DNA of 64,000 nucleotides from Chromobacterium haemolyticum DSM 19808 (GTDB taxonomy: Bacteria > Pseudomonadota > Gammaproteobacteria > Burkholderiales > Chromobacteriaceae). Position numbers and translations under genes: made by a program. Under the pieces are notes generated by a model. It did no database searches. It saw nothing but the letters and a program-made list of their open reading frames with translations, and was not told the DNA's origin. Numbering within the stretch: position 1 is the stretch's first letter; each line of letters starts with the position of its first letter. Of the stretch, positions 47,887 to 58,635 are shown piece by piece. Where the stretch lies: assembly GCF_000711885.1 (NCBI RefSeq), contig NZ_JONK01000013.1:59545-123544 (forward strand). The letters run 5' to 3'.

Positions 47887-48813
47887 ATGCTGAATAGATT
47901 AATGAATCTGCAAGACTTACTCGATCAAATCCACGACGAAGTTGTCGCCTACTACGGCCAAGGCCGCGTCGCAGACTACATCCCGGCGCTGGCCGAAGTG
48001 CCGCCACGCCAATTCGGCATGGCCATCACCACCTTGGACGGCCGCCATTACCGCTGCGGCGACGCCGCCGTCCCCTTCTCCATCCAAAGCATTTCCAAAG
48101 CCTTCATGCTGGCGCTCACGCTGGAGGCCGACGGCGACTCCTTATGGAGCCATGTAGGCAAAGAACCGTCCGGCAACCCGTTCAATTCACTGGTGCAGCT
48201 GGAATACGAGGACGGCGTTCCTCGCAACCCCTTCATCAACGCAGGCGCGCTGGTGGTCACCGACCGCGCCATCAGCCATTTTGAAGACGCCCACGGCGCC
48301 TTGCTGACCCGCTTGCGCCAAGAGTCCGGCAACGCCACGCTATGCGGCAATGCCCGCGTCGCCGAATCCGAGCGCGCCCACGGTCATCGGAACGCAGCGC
48401 TGGCGCACTTCATGAAAAGCTACGACAACCTCGACAACGAGGTGGAAACCGTACTGCAGCAGTATTTCAACAGCTGCAGCATCACGATGAACTGCGTGGA
48501 GCTGGCCAATGCAGGCTTATTCCTCGCCAACCACGGCATCACCCGAGACGGCTTGCAGTCGCTAAGCCGCAGCCAGGCCAAGCAAATCAACGCGGTGATG
48601 CTGACCTGCGGCACTTACGATGCCGCCGGCGAATTCGCCTACCGCGTCGGCCTGCCAGTGAAAAGCGGCGTTGGCGGCGGCATGCTGGCCATCATACCCG
48701 GCAAAATGAGCATCGCCGTGTGGAGCCCGGAACTGGATAGCAAGGGCAATTCGGTGCTGGGCCTGGAAGCGTTGGATCGCTTCACCACACGCACAGGCCT
48801 CTCGATTTTTTAA
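47887..48813 (+). CDS. glsA: Glutaminase A
   Basis: A 308-residue glutaminase that hydrolyses glutamine to glutamate and ammonia. The serine-dependent active site is FSIQSISKAF (SxxK); NPFINAGALVVTD, FNSCSITMNCVELANAG and VGLPVKSGVGGGMLAIIPG are conserved family blocks. A start at the second Met (47902, MNLQDLLDQIHDEV) would give 303 residues and is equally likely. No good ribosome site is seen for either. Confidence 0.95.
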   Translation: MLNRLMNLQDLLDQIHDEVVAYYGQGRVADYIPALAEVPPRQFGMAITTLDGRHYRCGDAAVPFSIQSISKAFMLALTLEADGDSLWSHVGKEPSGNPFNSLVQLEYEDGVPRNPFINAGALVVTDRAISHFEDAHGALLTRLRQESGNATLCGNARVAESERAHGHRNAALAHFMKSYDNLDNEVETVLQQYFNSCSITMNCVELANAGLFLANHGITRDGLQSLSRSQAKQINAVMLTCGTYDAAGEFAYRVGLPVKSGVGGGMLAIIPGKMSIAVWSPELDSKGNSVLGLEALDRFTTRTGLSIF

Positions 48814-48841
48814 GCCATCCCGCCAGCTGGCGCCGGATAAG

Positions 48842-48870
48842 AAAAAACCCGCTCAAAGGCGGGTTTTTTT
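48842..48870. terminator. Bidirectional terminator between glsA and rplQ
   Basis: AAAACCCGC/GCGGGTTTT stem (48844-48852 with 48859-48867), with an A-run on one side and seven T on the other. It closes both glsA and the alpha operon. Confidence 0.92.
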
Positions 48871-48923
48871 CCGGCAATGAAAAAAGCCAGGCTTGCGCCT
48901 GGCTTCTTTCTCAACTTCGTCGA

Positions 48924-49319
48924 TTACTCGGCGGAGTTGTCTTCAACCGCTACGGCATCTTCCGCACGGTCCACCAGCTCTACCAGAGCCATCGGGGCGT
49001 TGTCGCCCTTGCGGAAACCGTACTTCAGGATACGCACATAACCACCATTGCGGGCGGAGAAGCGCGGGCCGAGAACGTCGAAGAGTTTAACCACGATATC
49101 GCGGTCACGAGTGCGGTCAAACGCCAGACGACGGTTGGCGAGAGACGGCTTTTTGCCGAGCGTAATCAACGGCTCGGCCACACGACGCAGTTCCTTGGCT
49201 TTCGGCAGCGTGGTCACGATAACTTCGTGCTTCAGCAGCGAATTCGCCATGTTGCGCAGCATCGCCAGACGATGGCTGGTCGTGCGGTTCAGTTTACGAT
49301 TACTGTAACGATGACGCAT
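48924..49319 (-). CDS. rplQ: Ribosomal protein L17
   Basis: 131 residues; the family start [29 protein letters not shown] is clear. A component of the large subunit near the exit tunnel. The last gene of the alpha operon, 25 bases after rpoA and just before a strong terminator. Confidence 0.98.
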   Translation of the reverse strand: MRHRYSNRKLNRTTSHRLAMLRNMANSLLKHEVIVTTLPKAKELRRVAEPLITLGKKPSLANRRLAFDRTRDRDIVVKLFDVLGPRFSARNGGYVRILKYGFRKGDNAPMALVELVDRAEDAVAVEDNSAE

Positions 49320-49344
49320 TGTTAATGTCCTTTTATCTCAAACC

Positions 49345-50328
49345 TTACGGCTTTTCGAGGCCAGCAGGCGGCCAGTTCTCGAGTTTCATCCCGAGAGTCA
49401 GGCCTTTGGAAGCGAGAACTTCCTTGATCTCGTTCAGCGACTTGCGGCCGAGGTTCGGAGTCTTCAGAAGCTCGGTTTCAGTACGCTGGATCAGATCGCC
49501 GATGTAATAAATGTTCTCAGCTTTCAGGCAGTTGGCCGAACGAACCGTCAGTTCAAGATCGTCTACCGGACGCAGCAGGATCGGATCGATCGGCGGCGCC
49601 TTTTCAACGACTTCTTCAACCGCTGTGCCTTGGAGATCGGCAAAGATCGACAGCTGATCCATCAGAATACGGGCAGCGTTGCGCACTGCCTGTTCCGGCT
49701 CGATCACGCCGTTGGTCTCGATATCGAGAACCAGGCGGTCGAGGTCGGTACGCTGCTCAACACGGGCGCTTTCCACAGCGAAGCTCACGCGGCGAACCGG
49801 CGAGAAGGAAGCATCCAGTTGAATGGTACCGATGGAACGGTTGTCTTCATGATTGGACCGAACCGACACCGGCTGATAGCCGCGGCCTTTTTCGATCTTG
49901 ATCTCCATGTCGATCTTACCGCCAGAAGAGATGTGACAAATCACGTGGTCCGGATTGATCACTTCCACATCGTGCGGCAGTTCGATATCGCCAGCCAAGA
50001 CAGCGCCTTCGCCATCCTTTTTCAAGGACAACACAACACTGTCACGACCATGCAGCTTAAGCACTACGCCCTTGAGGTTGAGGAGGATGTCTACGACATC
50101 CTCGCGCACGCCATCAAGTGCGGAATACTCATGCAAAACGCCAGCGATAGTCACTTCGGTCGGAGCATAGCCCGGCATCGACGACAGCAGAATCCGGCGC
50201 AGCGAATTACCCAGAGTATGAGCGTAGCCGCGCTCGAACGGCTCCATCGACACACGAGCGTGAGTGGCGGAAACCGGCTGAACGTCGATAAGACGAGGTT
50301 TCAGAAATTCCGAAGCGCTGTTTTGCAT
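49345..50328 (-). CDS. rpoA: RNA polymerase alpha subunit
   Basis: 327 residues. The N-terminal assembly domain includes [28 protein letters not shown]; the linker and C-terminal domain ([40 protein letters not shown]) contain the UP-element and activator-binding helices. The start at 50328 (MQNSASEF) matches the neisserial form; an ATG six bases earlier sits too close to the AGGGA ribosome site. It lies between rpsD and rplQ as usual. Confidence 0.98.
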   Translation of the reverse strand: MQNSASEFLKPRLIDVQPVSATHARVSMEPFERGYAHTLGNSLRRILLSSMPGYAPTEVTIAGVLHEYSALDGVREDVVDILLNLKGVVLKLHGRDSVVLSLKKDGEGAVLAGDIELPHDVEVINPDHVICHISSGGKIDMEIKIEKGRGYQPVSVRSNHEDNRSIGTIQLDASFSPVRRVSFAVESARVEQRTDLDRLVLDIETNGVIEPEQAVRNAARILMDQLSIFADLQGTAVEEVVEKAPPIDPILLRPVDDLELTVRSANCLKAENIYYIGDLIQRTETELLKTPNLGRKSLNEIKEVLASKGLTLGMKLENWPPAGLEKP

Positions 50329-50351
50329 AGTCATTCCCTAAGAGCTAGCGA

Positions 50352-50972
50352 TTACTTGGAGTAGAATTCCACAACGAGTTGTTCGTTGATATCGCTAGAC
50401 AGTTCGGAACGTTCCGGAGCGGATTTGAAAGTGCCTTCCATTTTCTTGGAGTCAACCAGAACCCAAGACGGGAAGCCACCCTGCTCGGCCAGAGCCAGAC
50501 CTTCTACGATACGGGCCTGTTTCTTGGCTTTTTCACGGACGGACACTACGTCACCGGCTTTAACCTGGTAGGACGGAATGTTCACAACCTGGCCGTTCAC
50601 AACGATAGCCTTGTGGCTAACCAGCTGGCGCGCTTCGGCGCGAGTGGAGCCAAAGCCCATGCGATATACAACGTTATCCAGGCGGGCCTCGAGCAGCTTC
50701 AGCAGGTTTTCACCCGTGGAGCCTTTGCGACGCACAGCTTCCGCAAAGTAATTGCGGAACTGACGCTCGAGTACACCGTAAATACGACGGATTTTCTGCT
50801 TTTCACGCAGTTGCACACCGTAGTCAGACAGGCGGCTCTTACGAGCGCCATGCTGGCCCGGAGGGCTATCCAGTTTGCACTTGGAATCCAGTGCACGACG
50901 CGCGCTCTTCAGGAAAAGGTCGGTGCCTTCACGACGAGCGAGCTTACACTTAGGGCCGATATAACGTGCCAT
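50352..50972 (-). CDS. rpsD: Ribosomal protein S4
   Basis: 206 residues, [16 protein letters not shown] start and the S4 RNA-binding domain ([32 protein letters not shown]). A primary 16S rRNA binder. In enterobacteria S4 represses the alpha operon at the rpsM leader. Confidence 0.98.
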   Translation of the reverse strand: MARYIGPKCKLARREGTDLFLKSARRALDSKCKLDSPPGQHGARKSRLSDYGVQLREKQKIRRIYGVLERQFRNYFAEAVRRKGSTGENLLKLLEARLDNVVYRMGFGSTRAEARQLVSHKAIVVNGQVVNIPSYQVKAGDVVSVREKAKKQARIVEGLALAEQGGFPSWVLVDSKKMEGTFKSAPERSELSSDINEQLVVEFYSK

Positions 50973-50990
50973 GTTCTCACACTCTCCGAA

Positions 50991-51386
<396 letters not shown>

Positions 51387-51405
51387 TATCTGTTGTTCCT
51401 ATTAA

Positions 51406-51768
51406 TTACTTCTTGCCGGCGATCGCCTTACGCGGCCCCTTGCGGGTGCGAGCGTTAGTGCGAGTGCGCTGACCGCGGCACGGCAGGCCACGACGATGGC
51501 GGAAGCCGCGATAGCAGCCCATGTCCATCAGACGCTTGATGCTCATGGTGACTTCGCGACGCAGATCACCTTCAACGGTGAACTTGGCGACTTCGTCACG
51601 CAGAGCTTCCATTTCAGCGTCAGTCAGATCCTTCACTTTCGTGGAAGGGTTCACGCTGGCAGCAGCACAAATCTGCTGGGCGCGAGTCTGACCGATGCCG
51701 AAAATTGCCTGCAGGCCGATAACGGCATGCGCATGATTGGGGATATTTACCCCTGCAATACGGGCCAT
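51406..51768 (-). CDS. rpsM: Ribosomal protein S13
   Basis: 120 residues, [30 protein letters not shown] start and [21 protein letters not shown] end. It contacts P-site tRNA and intersubunit bridges. First gene of the alpha operon, with a promoter immediately upstream. Confidence 0.98.
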   Translation of the reverse strand: MARIAGVNIPNHAHAVIGLQAIFGIGQTRAQQICAAASVNPSTKVKDLTDAEMEALRDEVAKFTVEGDLRREVTMSIKRLMDMGCYRGFRHRRGLPCRGQRTRTNARTRKGPRKAIAGKK

Positions 51769-51806
51769 ACTCTTTCCTTAAGCCTTAAGACCTTGAAAAG
51801 TTTGCG

Positions 51807-51835
51807 ATTGTAACACGCAAATCCAGGTCTAACAA
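51807..51835 (-). promoter_or_regulatory. Alpha-operon promoter before rpsM
   Basis: On the minus strand TTGTTA (51835-51830), a 17-base spacer and TACAAT (51812-51807) form a good sigma-70 promoter, placed directly after the rpmJ stop and about 40 bases before the rpsM start. The location matches the enterobacterial alpha-operon promoter. Confidence 0.7.
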
Positions 51836-51838
51836 ATG

Positions 51839-51952
51839 TTAGCCTTGTTTTTGCTTGTGACGCGGATCCGTGCAAATCACGCGAACTACGCGATTGCGAC
51901 GAATGATTTTGCAGTTGCGGCAAATCTTCTTTACCGAAGGCTGTACTCGCAT
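51839..51952 (-). CDS. rpmJ: Ribosomal protein L36
   Basis: 37 residues. It carries the zinc-binding pattern [22 protein letters not shown] (C-x2-C-x12-C-x4-H), so it is the zinc-containing form. The ATG at 51952 has AAAGGAACTG upstream. It lies between the infA remnant and the alpha operon. Confidence 0.95.
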   Translation of the reverse strand: MRVQPSVKKICRNCKIIRRNRVVRVICTDPRHKQKQG

Positions 51953-51988
51953 GTCAGTTCCTTTCAATCCTCTAAAAGAGCAAGTGCG

Positions 51989-52190
51989 TTATTTCGCACG
52001 GAACACTATCCGGGACTGGCAGGACCGAGGAGAAACCCCTCGCCCCAAACCGCAGTCAGATTGGATGCGAATGCCTATGCAATCGCACCCCGTCTGAAGT
52101 GCCCGGCTACCACGTGTCCATTCACAAGCAAAACTCCGAAGCGGACTCCGGAATTTCGCACTGCATCTGGATGGTGTCTTCCTTAGCCAA
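51989..52190 (-). pseudogene. infA: Decayed infA (translation initiation factor IF-1)
   Basis: At the normal infA place, 23 bases after the secY stop, minus-strand codons from 52190 read (L)AKEDTIQMQCEI, matching the IF-1 start MAKEDTIQMQGEI except for a TTG in place of ATG and Gly-to-Cys. The frame then changes and meets TGA at 52124-52122. In another frame NGHVVAGH matches the IF-1 core. The region ends RIVFRAK-stop at 51989, identical to the usual IF-1 C-terminus. The span is 202 bases against 219 for an intact 72-codon gene, with at least two frame changes and internal stops. A working copy must be elsewhere. Confidence 0.88.
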
Positions 52191-52213
52191 TAACCCAGCG
52201 CAAGCTCAAGTTG

Positions 52214-53533
52214 TCAGCGCGTGAGCGCGTTGCCTTTGAAGTTGGCCTTCTTAAGCAAGCTCTCGTACTGATGCGACAGCACGTAAGACTGTACCTGCGC
52301 CATGAAGTCCATGGTTACCACCACAATGATCAGCAGCGATGTGCCGCCGAAGTAGAACGGCACGTTCCACTTCAAGATCAGGAATTCCGGCAACAAGCAG
52401 ACCAGTGTGATGTAGATCGCACCAATCAGCGTCAGCCGCAGAATGATCTTCTCGATATATCGGGAAGTCTGCTCACCAGGACGAATACCCGGGATGAAGG
52501 CACCGCTCTTCTTCAGGTTGTCAGCCGTTTCCTTCGGGTTGAACACCAACGCCGTGTAGAAATAGCAGAAGAAGACGATGGCCGCCGCATACAGCAGCAC
52601 GTAGATCGGCTGACCGGGATGCAGTTTGTCTGCGATGCCCTTCAGCCAGCCCATATGCTCGCCCTGGCCAAACCAACCGAGAACGGTGGCCGGGAACAGG
52701 ATGATGCTGGACGCGAAAATCGGCGGAATCACCCCCGCCATGTTGAGCTTGAGCGGCAAATGCGTGCTCTGGCCCTGCATGACGCGATTGCCCACTTGCC
52801 GTTTGGCGTAGTTCACCAGGACTTTGCGTTGGCCGCGCTCGGCGTACACCACCACATAAGTCACCACGATCACTCCGACAAACAACACGACGGCAAACAG
52901 GATAGGCAAAGAACCCTGACTGGTTAGAGTCAAGGTCTTGCCGATCGCAGCCGGAACGCCAGCGGCAATACCTGCGCAGATGATCAACGAAATGCCGTTG
53001 CCAATCCCGCGCTCAGTAATCTGCTCGCCCAGCCACATGAGGAACATGGTGCCGGTTACCAGCGATACGACTGTCGTCAGGTAGAACTCCCACTGCGGAG
53101 TCACCACCAGGTTAGGCTGCTTGTACAGCATCACCGCAATGCCGAAACTTTGGAAAGTCGCGAGCAAAACGGTGGCGTAACGTGTGTACTGGGTTATCTT
53201 ACGACGTCCCGCATCGCCCTCCTTCTTCAGCTGCTTGAGGCTCGGAAGAACCTCGGAGGCAAGCTGAAGAATGATGGAGGCGGAGATGTACGGCATGATG
53301 CCAATGGCAAACACCGTAAACCTCGAGAGGGCGCCGCCCGAAAACATGTTGAACATGTCGAGCAGGCCCGTCTGCGATGAGTGGAACAACTTCGCTAGCT
53401 CGGCAGGGTTGATACCCGGAACCGGAATGTGAGCACCGATGCGATAAACGATCAGGGCACCAATCAGGAACCAGATTCGACGCTTGAGATCACCAAACTT
53501 ATTGGCATTTGCCACTAGAGAAGTATTCGCCAC
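52214..53533 (-). CDS. secY: Preprotein translocase subunit SecY
   Basis: 439 residues with ten membrane helices; it forms the SecYEG protein-conducting channel. Landmarks are [24 protein letters not shown] at the start of TM1 and [33 protein letters not shown] in the middle. It follows rplO after 11 bases. The gene after it, infA, is degraded. Confidence 0.98.
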   Translation of the reverse strand: MANTSLVANANKFGDLKRRIWFLIGALIVYRIGAHIPVPGINPAELAKLFHSSQTGLLDMFNMFSGGALSRFTVFAIGIMPYISASIILQLASEVLPSLKQLKKEGDAGRRKITQYTRYATVLLATFQSFGIAVMLYKQPNLVVTPQWEFYLTTVVSLVTGTMFLMWLGEQITERGIGNGISLIICAGIAAGVPAAIGKTLTLTSQGSLPILFAVVLFVGVIVVTYVVVYAERGQRKVLVNYAKRQVGNRVMQGQSTHLPLKLNMAGVIPPIFASSIILFPATVLGWFGQGEHMGWLKGIADKLHPGQPIYVLLYAAAIVFFCYFYTALVFNPKETADNLKKSGAFIPGIRPGEQTSRYIEKIILRLTLIGAIYITLVCLLPEFLILKWNVPFYFGGTSLLIIVVVTMDFMAQVQSYVLSHQYESLLKKANFKGNALTR

Positions 53534-53544
53534 AGATTATTGCC

Positions 53545-53976
53545 TTATTCTACGCTGCCGCCGGCAGCTTCGATGGCGGCGCGAGCGCCGGCAGTTACGC
53601 CAACGCCGCGCAGTTTTACTGCGCGCTCAATCTTGCCGGACAGCACCACCTTGGCGGAATTCGCCTGGATGGAAGCCAGACCAGCTTGCTTGAGAGAGAG
53701 CAGGTCGATTTCATCAACCGGCAGCAGGTTCAGTTCAGACAGGCGAATCTCGGCAACCTTGCCTGCGTTCAGCGACTTGAAGCCGCGTTTCGGCAGACGA
53801 CGTTGCAGCGGCATTTGACCGCCTTCGAAACCAACCTTGTGGAAACCACCTGCACGGCTCTTCTGACCTTTGTGACCGCGGCCACAAGTCTTGCCCAGGC
53901 CGCTGCCGATGCCACGGCCTACACGGCGCTTGGCATGCTTGGCGCCGGCACCCGGCTGTACAGTGTTCAGCAGCAT
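53545..53976 (-). CDS. rplO: Ribosomal protein L15
   Basis: 143 residues, start [26 protein letters not shown] and the Gly-rich [13 protein letters not shown] region that binds 23S rRNA. Three bases after rpmD. Confidence 0.98.
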   Translation of the reverse strand: MLLNTVQPGAGAKHAKRRVGRGIGSGLGKTCGRGHKGQKSRAGGFHKVGFEGGQMPLQRRLPKRGFKSLNAGKVAEIRLSELNLLPVDEIDLLSLKQAGLASIQANSAKVVLSGKIERAVKLRGVGVTAGARAAIEAAGGSVE

Positions 53977-53979
53977 CTC

Positions 53980-54165
53980 TTAGCCCTCGAATTTCAACAA
54001 GTAGCTGATCTTGTTGATCATGCCACGGTTTTCAGGGGTATCGAGCACTTCAACAGTCTGGCGAATTTTCTTCAGACCCAGACCACGGGCGCAAGCCTTG
54101 TGAGACTCCAGGCGACCGATCAGGCTCTTTACCAGAGTGACCTTTACAGTCTTGGCGTTACTCAT
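53980..54165 (-). CDS. rpmD: Ribosomal protein L30
   Basis: 61 residues ([34 protein letters not shown]). Its start overlaps the end of rpsE by eight bases. Confidence 0.97.
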   Translation of the reverse strand: MSNAKTVKVTLVKSLIGRLESHKACARGLGLKKIRQTVEVLDTPENRGMINKISYLLKFEG

Positions 54166-54676
54166 GGCTCACCCCCAGGATGTCCTCGACGCTCAGGCCA
54201 CGCTTGGAGGCGATTTGCGCCGGGGTGTTGATGTTGCTCAGACCATCCAAAGTTGCACGCACCACGTTGTACGGGTTGGTGGAACCATGAATTTTTGCCG
54301 AGACGTTATGAACACCCATAGCATCAAAGATAGCGCGCATCGGGCCGCCGGCTTTCACACCGGTACCTTCTTTAGCGGGCTGGATGAATACAGTAGTAGC
54401 GCCGTGCTTGCCAACCACAGTGTGGTGGAAAGTGCCGTTTTTCAACGGAACCTTAACCATGTTGTGGCGAGCTTGTTCCATTGCCTTTTGTACGGCAACC
54501 GGAACTTCCTTGGAACGGCCCTTACCCATGCCGATTCCGCCATCGCCATCACCTACCACGGTCAAGGCGGAGAAAGCCATGATACGGCCGCCTTTAACCA
54601 CTTTGGTGACGCGGTTGACGCTGATCATTTTCTCGACCAGACCGTCGCCACGATCTTCCGTTTCGTGTTTAGCCAT
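54158..54676 (-). CDS. rpsE: Ribosomal protein S5
   Basis: 172 residues; the double-stranded RNA-binding N-domain has [33 protein letters not shown]. Involved in decoding accuracy. Overlaps rpmD. Confidence 0.98.
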   Translation of the reverse strand: MAKHETEDRGDGLVEKMISVNRVTKVVKGGRIMAFSALTVVGDGDGGIGMGKGRSKEVPVAVQKAMEQARHNMVKVPLKNGTFHHTVVGKHGATTVFIQPAKEGTGVKAGGPMRAIFDAMGVHNVSAKIHGSTNPYNVVRATLDGLSNINTPAQIASKRGLSVEDILGVSHE

Positions 54677-54689
54677 TCTTCACTCCGAA

Positions 54690-55043
54690 TTAGAATACGA
54701 GACCGTGTTCGCGAGCGGCGTCAGCCAGCGCTTTCATACGACCGTGGTATTTGAAACCAGAGCGGTCGAAAGCGACTTTCTCGATGCCAGCGGCTTTTGC
54801 TTTTTCAGCAATGCGCTTGCCGATCACGGCTGCAGCTGCCACGTTGCCGCCGTTTTTGAGATCAGCGCGTACGTCGGTTTCCAGCGAAGAGGCGCTGGCC
54901 AGTACTTTGCTGCCAGTCTCATCAACGATCTGGGCATAAATGTGGCTATTGGTGCGATACACAGTGAGACGCACCATCTTGAGCTCCGCGATCCGGGCAC
55001 GGGTTTTACGTGCGCGGCGGAGTCGAGCTTGTTTCTTGTCCAT
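54690..55043 (-). CDS. rplR: Ribosomal protein L18
   Basis: 117 residues ([28 protein letters not shown]). It binds 5S rRNA together with L5. Confidence 0.98.
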   Translation of the reverse strand: MDKKQARLRRARKTRARIAELKMVRLTVYRTNSHIYAQIVDETGSKVLASASSLETDVRADLKNGGNVAAAAVIGKRIAEKAKAAGIEKVAFDRSGFKYHGRMKALADAAREHGLVF

Positions 55044-55056
55044 ATCAGTGCCTCAG

Positions 55057-55590
55057 TTACTTCTTCTTGGTTTCTTTCAGAACCACAACCTCATCAGCGT
55101 AACGAACGCCCTTGCCTTTGTACGGCTCGGGAGCGCGGTAAGCGCGGATTTCGGCAGCCACCTGGCCAACGCGCTGCTTGTCAGCGCCTTTGATCAGGAT
55201 CTCGGTCTGACTCGGGGTCTCAGCTTTAACGCCTTCAGGCATTTGATGAGCCACCGGGTGGGAGAAACCCAGAGACAGGTTCAGGGTGTCGCCTTGGGCC
55301 TGGGCACGATAGCCCACGCCTACCAGCTGCAGCTTCTTCTCGAAGCCTTTGGACACGCCGGTCACCATATTGTTCAGCAGCGCGCGCAGAGTGCCGGACA
55401 TGGCACGAGCGAACTTGCTGTCGTTCTTAGCGGCGAATGTCAGTTGGCCGTTGTCCAGCTTGACATCTACCTCTTCGCACAGAGCGGTGCTCAGGGAGCC
55501 CAGGGCGCCCTTCACAGTCACTTCTGCAGCGCCGAATTTCACTTCGACGCCAGCCGGGATGACTACGGGATTCTTAGCTACGCGAGACAT
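55057..55590 (-). CDS. rplF: Ribosomal protein L6
   Basis: 177 residues; the C-terminal [24 protein letters not shown] is the family signature. It lies near the factor-binding site of the large subunit. Confidence 0.98.
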   Translation of the reverse strand: MSRVAKNPVVIPAGVEVKFGAAEVTVKGALGSLSTALCEEVDVKLDNGQLTFAAKNDSKFARAMSGTLRALLNNMVTGVSKGFEKKLQLVGVGYRAQAQGDTLNLSLGFSHPVAHQMPEGVKAETPSQTEILIKGADKQRVGQVAAEIRAYRAPEPYKGKGVRYADEVVVLKETKKK

Positions 55591-55599
55591 TTGACCCCC

Positions 55600-55995
55600 T
55601 TAAGCCACGACGCACAGCAACTCGCCGCCGATGCCGGCCGCGCGCGCTTTGCGATCAGTCATAACGCCTTTGGAGGTGGACAGGATAGCCACGCCCAAGC
55701 CATTCATGACTTTCGGGATTTCGGTGGAGCCCTTGTACACACGCAGGCCAGGGCGGGAAACGCGGTCAATGCGCTCGATCACCGGACGGCCAGCATAGTA
55801 CTTGAGCTGGATATCGAGAACAGGCTTCTTCTCTTCGCCGGCAACGGCGAAGTCTTCGATGTAGCCTTCTTCTTTCAACACCTGCGCCAGCGCAATTTTC
55901 AGCTTGGAAGACGGCATGGAAACAGCCACCTTGGAAGCCATTTGGCCGTTGCGGATGCGGGTCAACATATCGGAAATAGGATCGTGCATGCTCAT
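55600..55995 (-). CDS. rpsH: Ribosomal protein S8
   Basis: 131 residues, start [18 protein letters not shown]. In enterobacteria S8 also represses the spc operon by binding rplE mRNA; the same site was not checked here. Confidence 0.98.
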   Translation of the reverse strand: MSMHDPISDMLTRIRNGQMASKVAVSMPSSKLKIALAQVLKEEGYIEDFAVAGEEKKPVLDIQLKYYAGRPVIERIDRVSRPGLRVYKGSTEIPKVMNGLGVAILSTSKGVMTDRKARAAGIGGELLCVVA

Positions 55996-56009
55996 TTATG
56001 TGTCTCCTA

Positions 56010-56315
56010 TTACCAGCTGGCCTTCACAACCCCCGGAATCTCGCCCTTCAGAGCGATTTCACGGAGTTTGTTACGACCCAGACCGAATTTGCGGAATACG
56101 CCACGCGGACGACCGGTAATGGCGCAGCGACGACGCTGGCGAACCGGGGAAGCATTGCGCGGCAGCTGCTGCAGTTGCAGGCGAGCTGCAAAGCGCTCTT
56201 CTTCCGAGAGGCTTTGATTGTTGATAGTCGCGATAAGGGCTTCGCGCTTGGCAGCAAATTTTGCAGCCAGCTTGACACGCTTCTCTTCGCGCTGAATCAG
56301 TGCAAGTTTTGCCAT
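56010..56315 (-). CDS. rpsN: Ribosomal protein S14
   Basis: 101 residues, the long zinc-free form: the C-terminal [39 protein letters not shown] has only one Cys. It stabilises the small-subunit head. Confidence 0.98.
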   Translation of the reverse strand: MAKLALIQREEKRVKLAAKFAAKREALIATINNQSLSEEERFAARLQLQQLPRNASPVRQRRRCAITGRPRGVFRKFGLGRNKLREIALKGEIPGVVKASW

Positions 56316-56319
56316 GTGC

Positions 56320-56859
56320 TTAACCCTTGAACGGGAACTTGAACGCGGCCAGCAAAGCGCGGGCCTCTTCGTCAGTCTTCGCGGTGGTGGTAACAGTAAT
56401 GTTCATACCACGCAGAGCATCGATCTTGTCGTACTCGATTTCCGGGAAGATGATCTGTTCTTTAACGCCCATGTTGTAGTTGCCGCGGCCGTCGAAAGAC
56501 TTGGCGGAAACACCACGGAAGTCGCGAACGCGCGGCAGCGCGATCGTCACCAGGCGGTCCAGGAACTCGTACATGCGTTCGCGACGCAGAGTTACCTTGC
56601 AACCCACCGGGTAGTGATCGCGAATCTTGAAGCCTGCGATGGATTTGCGAGCGGTGGTGACAACCGGCTTCTGGCCGGCGATCTTTTCCAGGTCGCCCAC
56701 GGCGAAATCCATTACCTTTTTATCGGCAACAGCTTCGCCCACACCCATGTTCACAGTGATCTTCTCAATGCGCGGGACTTGCATGATGGACTTGTAGCCG
56801 AACTGTTTCATCAGTTCAGGCACTACGGTGTCTTTGTAGAAATCGTAGAGACGTGCCAT
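56320..56859 (-). CDS. rplE: Ribosomal protein L5
   Basis: 179 residues from [16 protein letters not shown] (56859); an upstream extension to 56928 overlaps rplX and is not real. It binds 5S rRNA and contacts P-site tRNA. Confidence 0.98.
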   Translation of the reverse strand: MARLYDFYKDTVVPELMKQFGYKSIMQVPRIEKITVNMGVGEAVADKKVMDFAVGDLEKIAGQKPVVTTARKSIAGFKIRDHYPVGCKVTLRRERMYEFLDRLVTIALPRVRDFRGVSAKSFDGRGNYNMGVKEQIIFPEIEYDKIDALRGMNITVTTTAKTDEEARALLAAFKFPFKG

Positions 56860-56869
56860 GTTTTGTTCC

Positions 56870-57184
56870 TTACGCGCCAATGACTTCGCCGTTGGACTTG
56901 AACACGCGTACCTTGCGGCCGTCTTCAAGAATCTTGAAGCCTACGCGGTCAGCCTTTTGGCTTGCCGGATTGAAAATGGCGACGTTCGATGCGTCAACAG
57001 GCATGGTCTTTTCAACGATGCCGCCGGCCACGCCACGCACCGGATTCGGCTTCTGGTGTTTCTTGGCGACATTCACGCCTTCAACAACCAGTTTCTCGTC
57101 CAGAACGCGCAGAACGGTGCCGCGCTTACCTTTGTCTTTGCCGGTGATTACTACGACTTCATCACCCTTGCGAATTTTGCGCAT
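56870..57184 (-). CDS. rplX: Ribosomal protein L24
   Basis: 104 residues with the KOW motif [25 protein letters not shown]. It initiates assembly of the large subunit. Confidence 0.98.
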   Translation of the reverse strand: MRKIRKGDEVVVITGKDKGKRGTVLRVLDEKLVVEGVNVAKKHQKPNPVRGVAGGIVEKTMPVDASNVAIFNPASQKADRVGFKILEDGRKVRVFKSNGEVIGA

Positions 57185-57193
57185 GCGATCTCC

Positions 57194-57562
57194 TTACAGT
57201 ACTTCAGGAGCCAGCGAAACGATCTTCATGAAGCGCTCGGTACGCAGTTCACGCGTAACAGGCCCGAAGATACGAGTGCCGATAGGCTCAAGCTTGTTGT
57301 TGAGCAGGACGGCGGCGTTGCCGTCAAACTTGATCAACGAGCCATCCGGACGACGCACGCCTTTGGCAGTGCGAACCACAACCGCGTTGTAAACGTCGCC
57401 TTTTTTGACGCGTCCACGCGGTGCAGCATCCTTGATGGTCACCTTGATGATGTCGCCTACGCTTGCATAGCGACGCTTGGAACCGCCCAATACTTTTATG
57501 CACATAACGTGACGCGCACCTGTATTGTCAGCGACCTCAAGCATGGTCTGCATTTGGATCAT
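57194..57562 (-). CDS. rplN: Ribosomal protein L14
   Basis: 122 residues, start [27 protein letters not shown]. First gene of the spc operon, preceded by a 200-base leader with a promoter and two hairpins. Confidence 0.98.
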   Translation of the reverse strand: MIQMQTMLEVADNTGARHVMCIKVLGGSKRRYASVGDIIKVTIKDAAPRGRVKKGDVYNAVVVRTAKGVRRPDGSLIKFDGNAAVLLNNKLEPIGTRIFGPVTRELRTERFMKIVSLAPEVL

Positions 57563-57732
57563 GTGATGATTACCTTTCTAATCCAACTTTATCCGTCACT
57601 CTCACCTGCCGGTTTCTCGCATAAGAGCAAGACCAAACAGACGAAACGCCACAGAAACTGTGGCGTATCCAACGGCCAGTTTTGGACCCCGTAAGGGCGG
57701 AACTCCTACCCGATAGGGGTAGGAAGATGGCC
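57563..57732 (-). promoter_or_regulatory. Leader of the spc operon with two hairpins
   Basis: Between the promoter and rplN lie a CCTACCC/GGGTAGG stem near 57706-57723 and an ACGCCACAG/CTGTGGCGT stem near 57645-57666. The latter is followed on the minus strand by a T-rich stretch (TTCGTCTGTTTGG). They could be part of the end of the S10-type transcript, a processing site or an attenuator. Confidence 0.5.
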
Positions 57733-57761
57733 ATTATACAGGGAGCTTTCGCCCCCTGCAA
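57733..57761 (-). promoter_or_regulatory. spc-operon promoter
   Basis: On the minus strand TTGCAG (57761-57756), an exact 17-base spacer and a consensus TATAAT (57738-57733) follow the rpsQ stop by five bases. The position equals that of the enterobacterial spc promoter between rpsQ and rplN. Confidence 0.85.
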
Positions 57762-57765
57762 GTCT

Positions 57766-58029
57766 TTACACCTGGCGGGATTTCTCTACCAGGGCAGTTA
57801 CCACCCACGTCTTGGTCTTCGAGAGCGGACGGGACTCGCTGATAACAACGATATCGCCGGCCTTGAACTCGTTGTTCTCGTCGTGCGCGTGGAACTTCTT
57901 AGAACGACGGATAATCTTGCCGTAGATCGGGTGCTTTACTTTGCGCTCGACCAGTACGGTCACGGTTTTATCCATCTTGTCGCTGACTACGGTACCGGTC
58001 AGCGTACGTACCACTTTGGTTTCGCTCAT
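57766..58029 (-). CDS. rpsQ: Ribosomal protein S17
   Basis: 87 residues ([33 protein letters not shown]). Last gene of the S10-type transcription unit. Confidence 0.98.
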   Translation of the reverse strand: MSETKVVRTLTGTVVSDKMDKTVTVLVERKVKHPIYGKIIRRSKKFHAHDENNEFKAGDIVVISESRPLSKTKTWVVTALVEKSRQV

Positions 58030-58030
58030 C

Positions 58031-58219
58031 TTAAACTGCCTTTTCTTTCAGAACGGTGCGCACGCGAGCGATGTCGCGACGTACTTTCTTCAGTTCAGAG
58101 GTCTTGGCGAGTTGCTGAGTGGCGTGCTGCATGCGCAGAGCAAACTGGGCCTTCAAGAGGCTAAGCAGTTCCGCCTTCAGCTCGTCAACAGTTTTGGCTT
58201 TCAGTTCGGACGCTTTCAT
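58031..58219 (-). CDS. rpmC: Ribosomal protein L29
   Basis: 62 residues ([39 protein letters not shown]). Its ATG overlaps the rplP stop by one base (TAATG). Confidence 0.98.
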   Translation of the reverse strand: MKASELKAKTVDELKAELLSLLKAQFALRMQHATQQLAKTSELKKVRRDIARVRTVLKEKAV

Positions 58220-58635
58220 TACTGACCTACCTGTCTAGTTACAAACACAGTGGCGATCGGCAACTTGGCTGCGGCCAGACGGAAAGCTTCACGAGCGAGT
58301 TCCTCGGAAACACCATCCATTTCGTACAGCATCTTGCCAGGCTGGATTTCGGCCACGTAGTACTCCGGAGAGCCTTTACCCCCGCCCATACGAACTTCAG
58401 CAGGCTTGGAAGTAATCGGCTTGTCCGGGAAGATGCGGATCCAGATGCGGCCGCCACGCTTGATGTGACGGGTCATCGCGCGACGCGCAGCTTCGATCTG
58501 GCGCGCGGTCAGACGACCACGACCAACCGCCTTCAGACCGAAATCACCAAAGCTCACTTTGTTGCCACGAGTAGCGATACCCGTGTTGCGGCCTTTATGC
58601 TGTTTACGGTACTTGAGTCTAGTTGGCTGCAGCAT
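58219..58635 (-). CDS. rplP: Ribosomal protein L16
   Basis: 138 residues from [19 protein letters not shown] (58635); the short extension to 58644 is not typical. It contacts the A-site. Overlaps rpsC by 17 bases. Confidence 0.98.
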   Translation of the reverse strand: MLQPTRLKYRKQHKGRNTGIATRGNKVSFGDFGLKAVGRGRLTARQIEAARRAMTRHIKRGGRIWIRIFPDKPITSKPAEVRMGGGKGSPEYYVAEIQPGKMLYEMDGVSEELAREAFRLAAAKLPIATVFVTRQVGQ

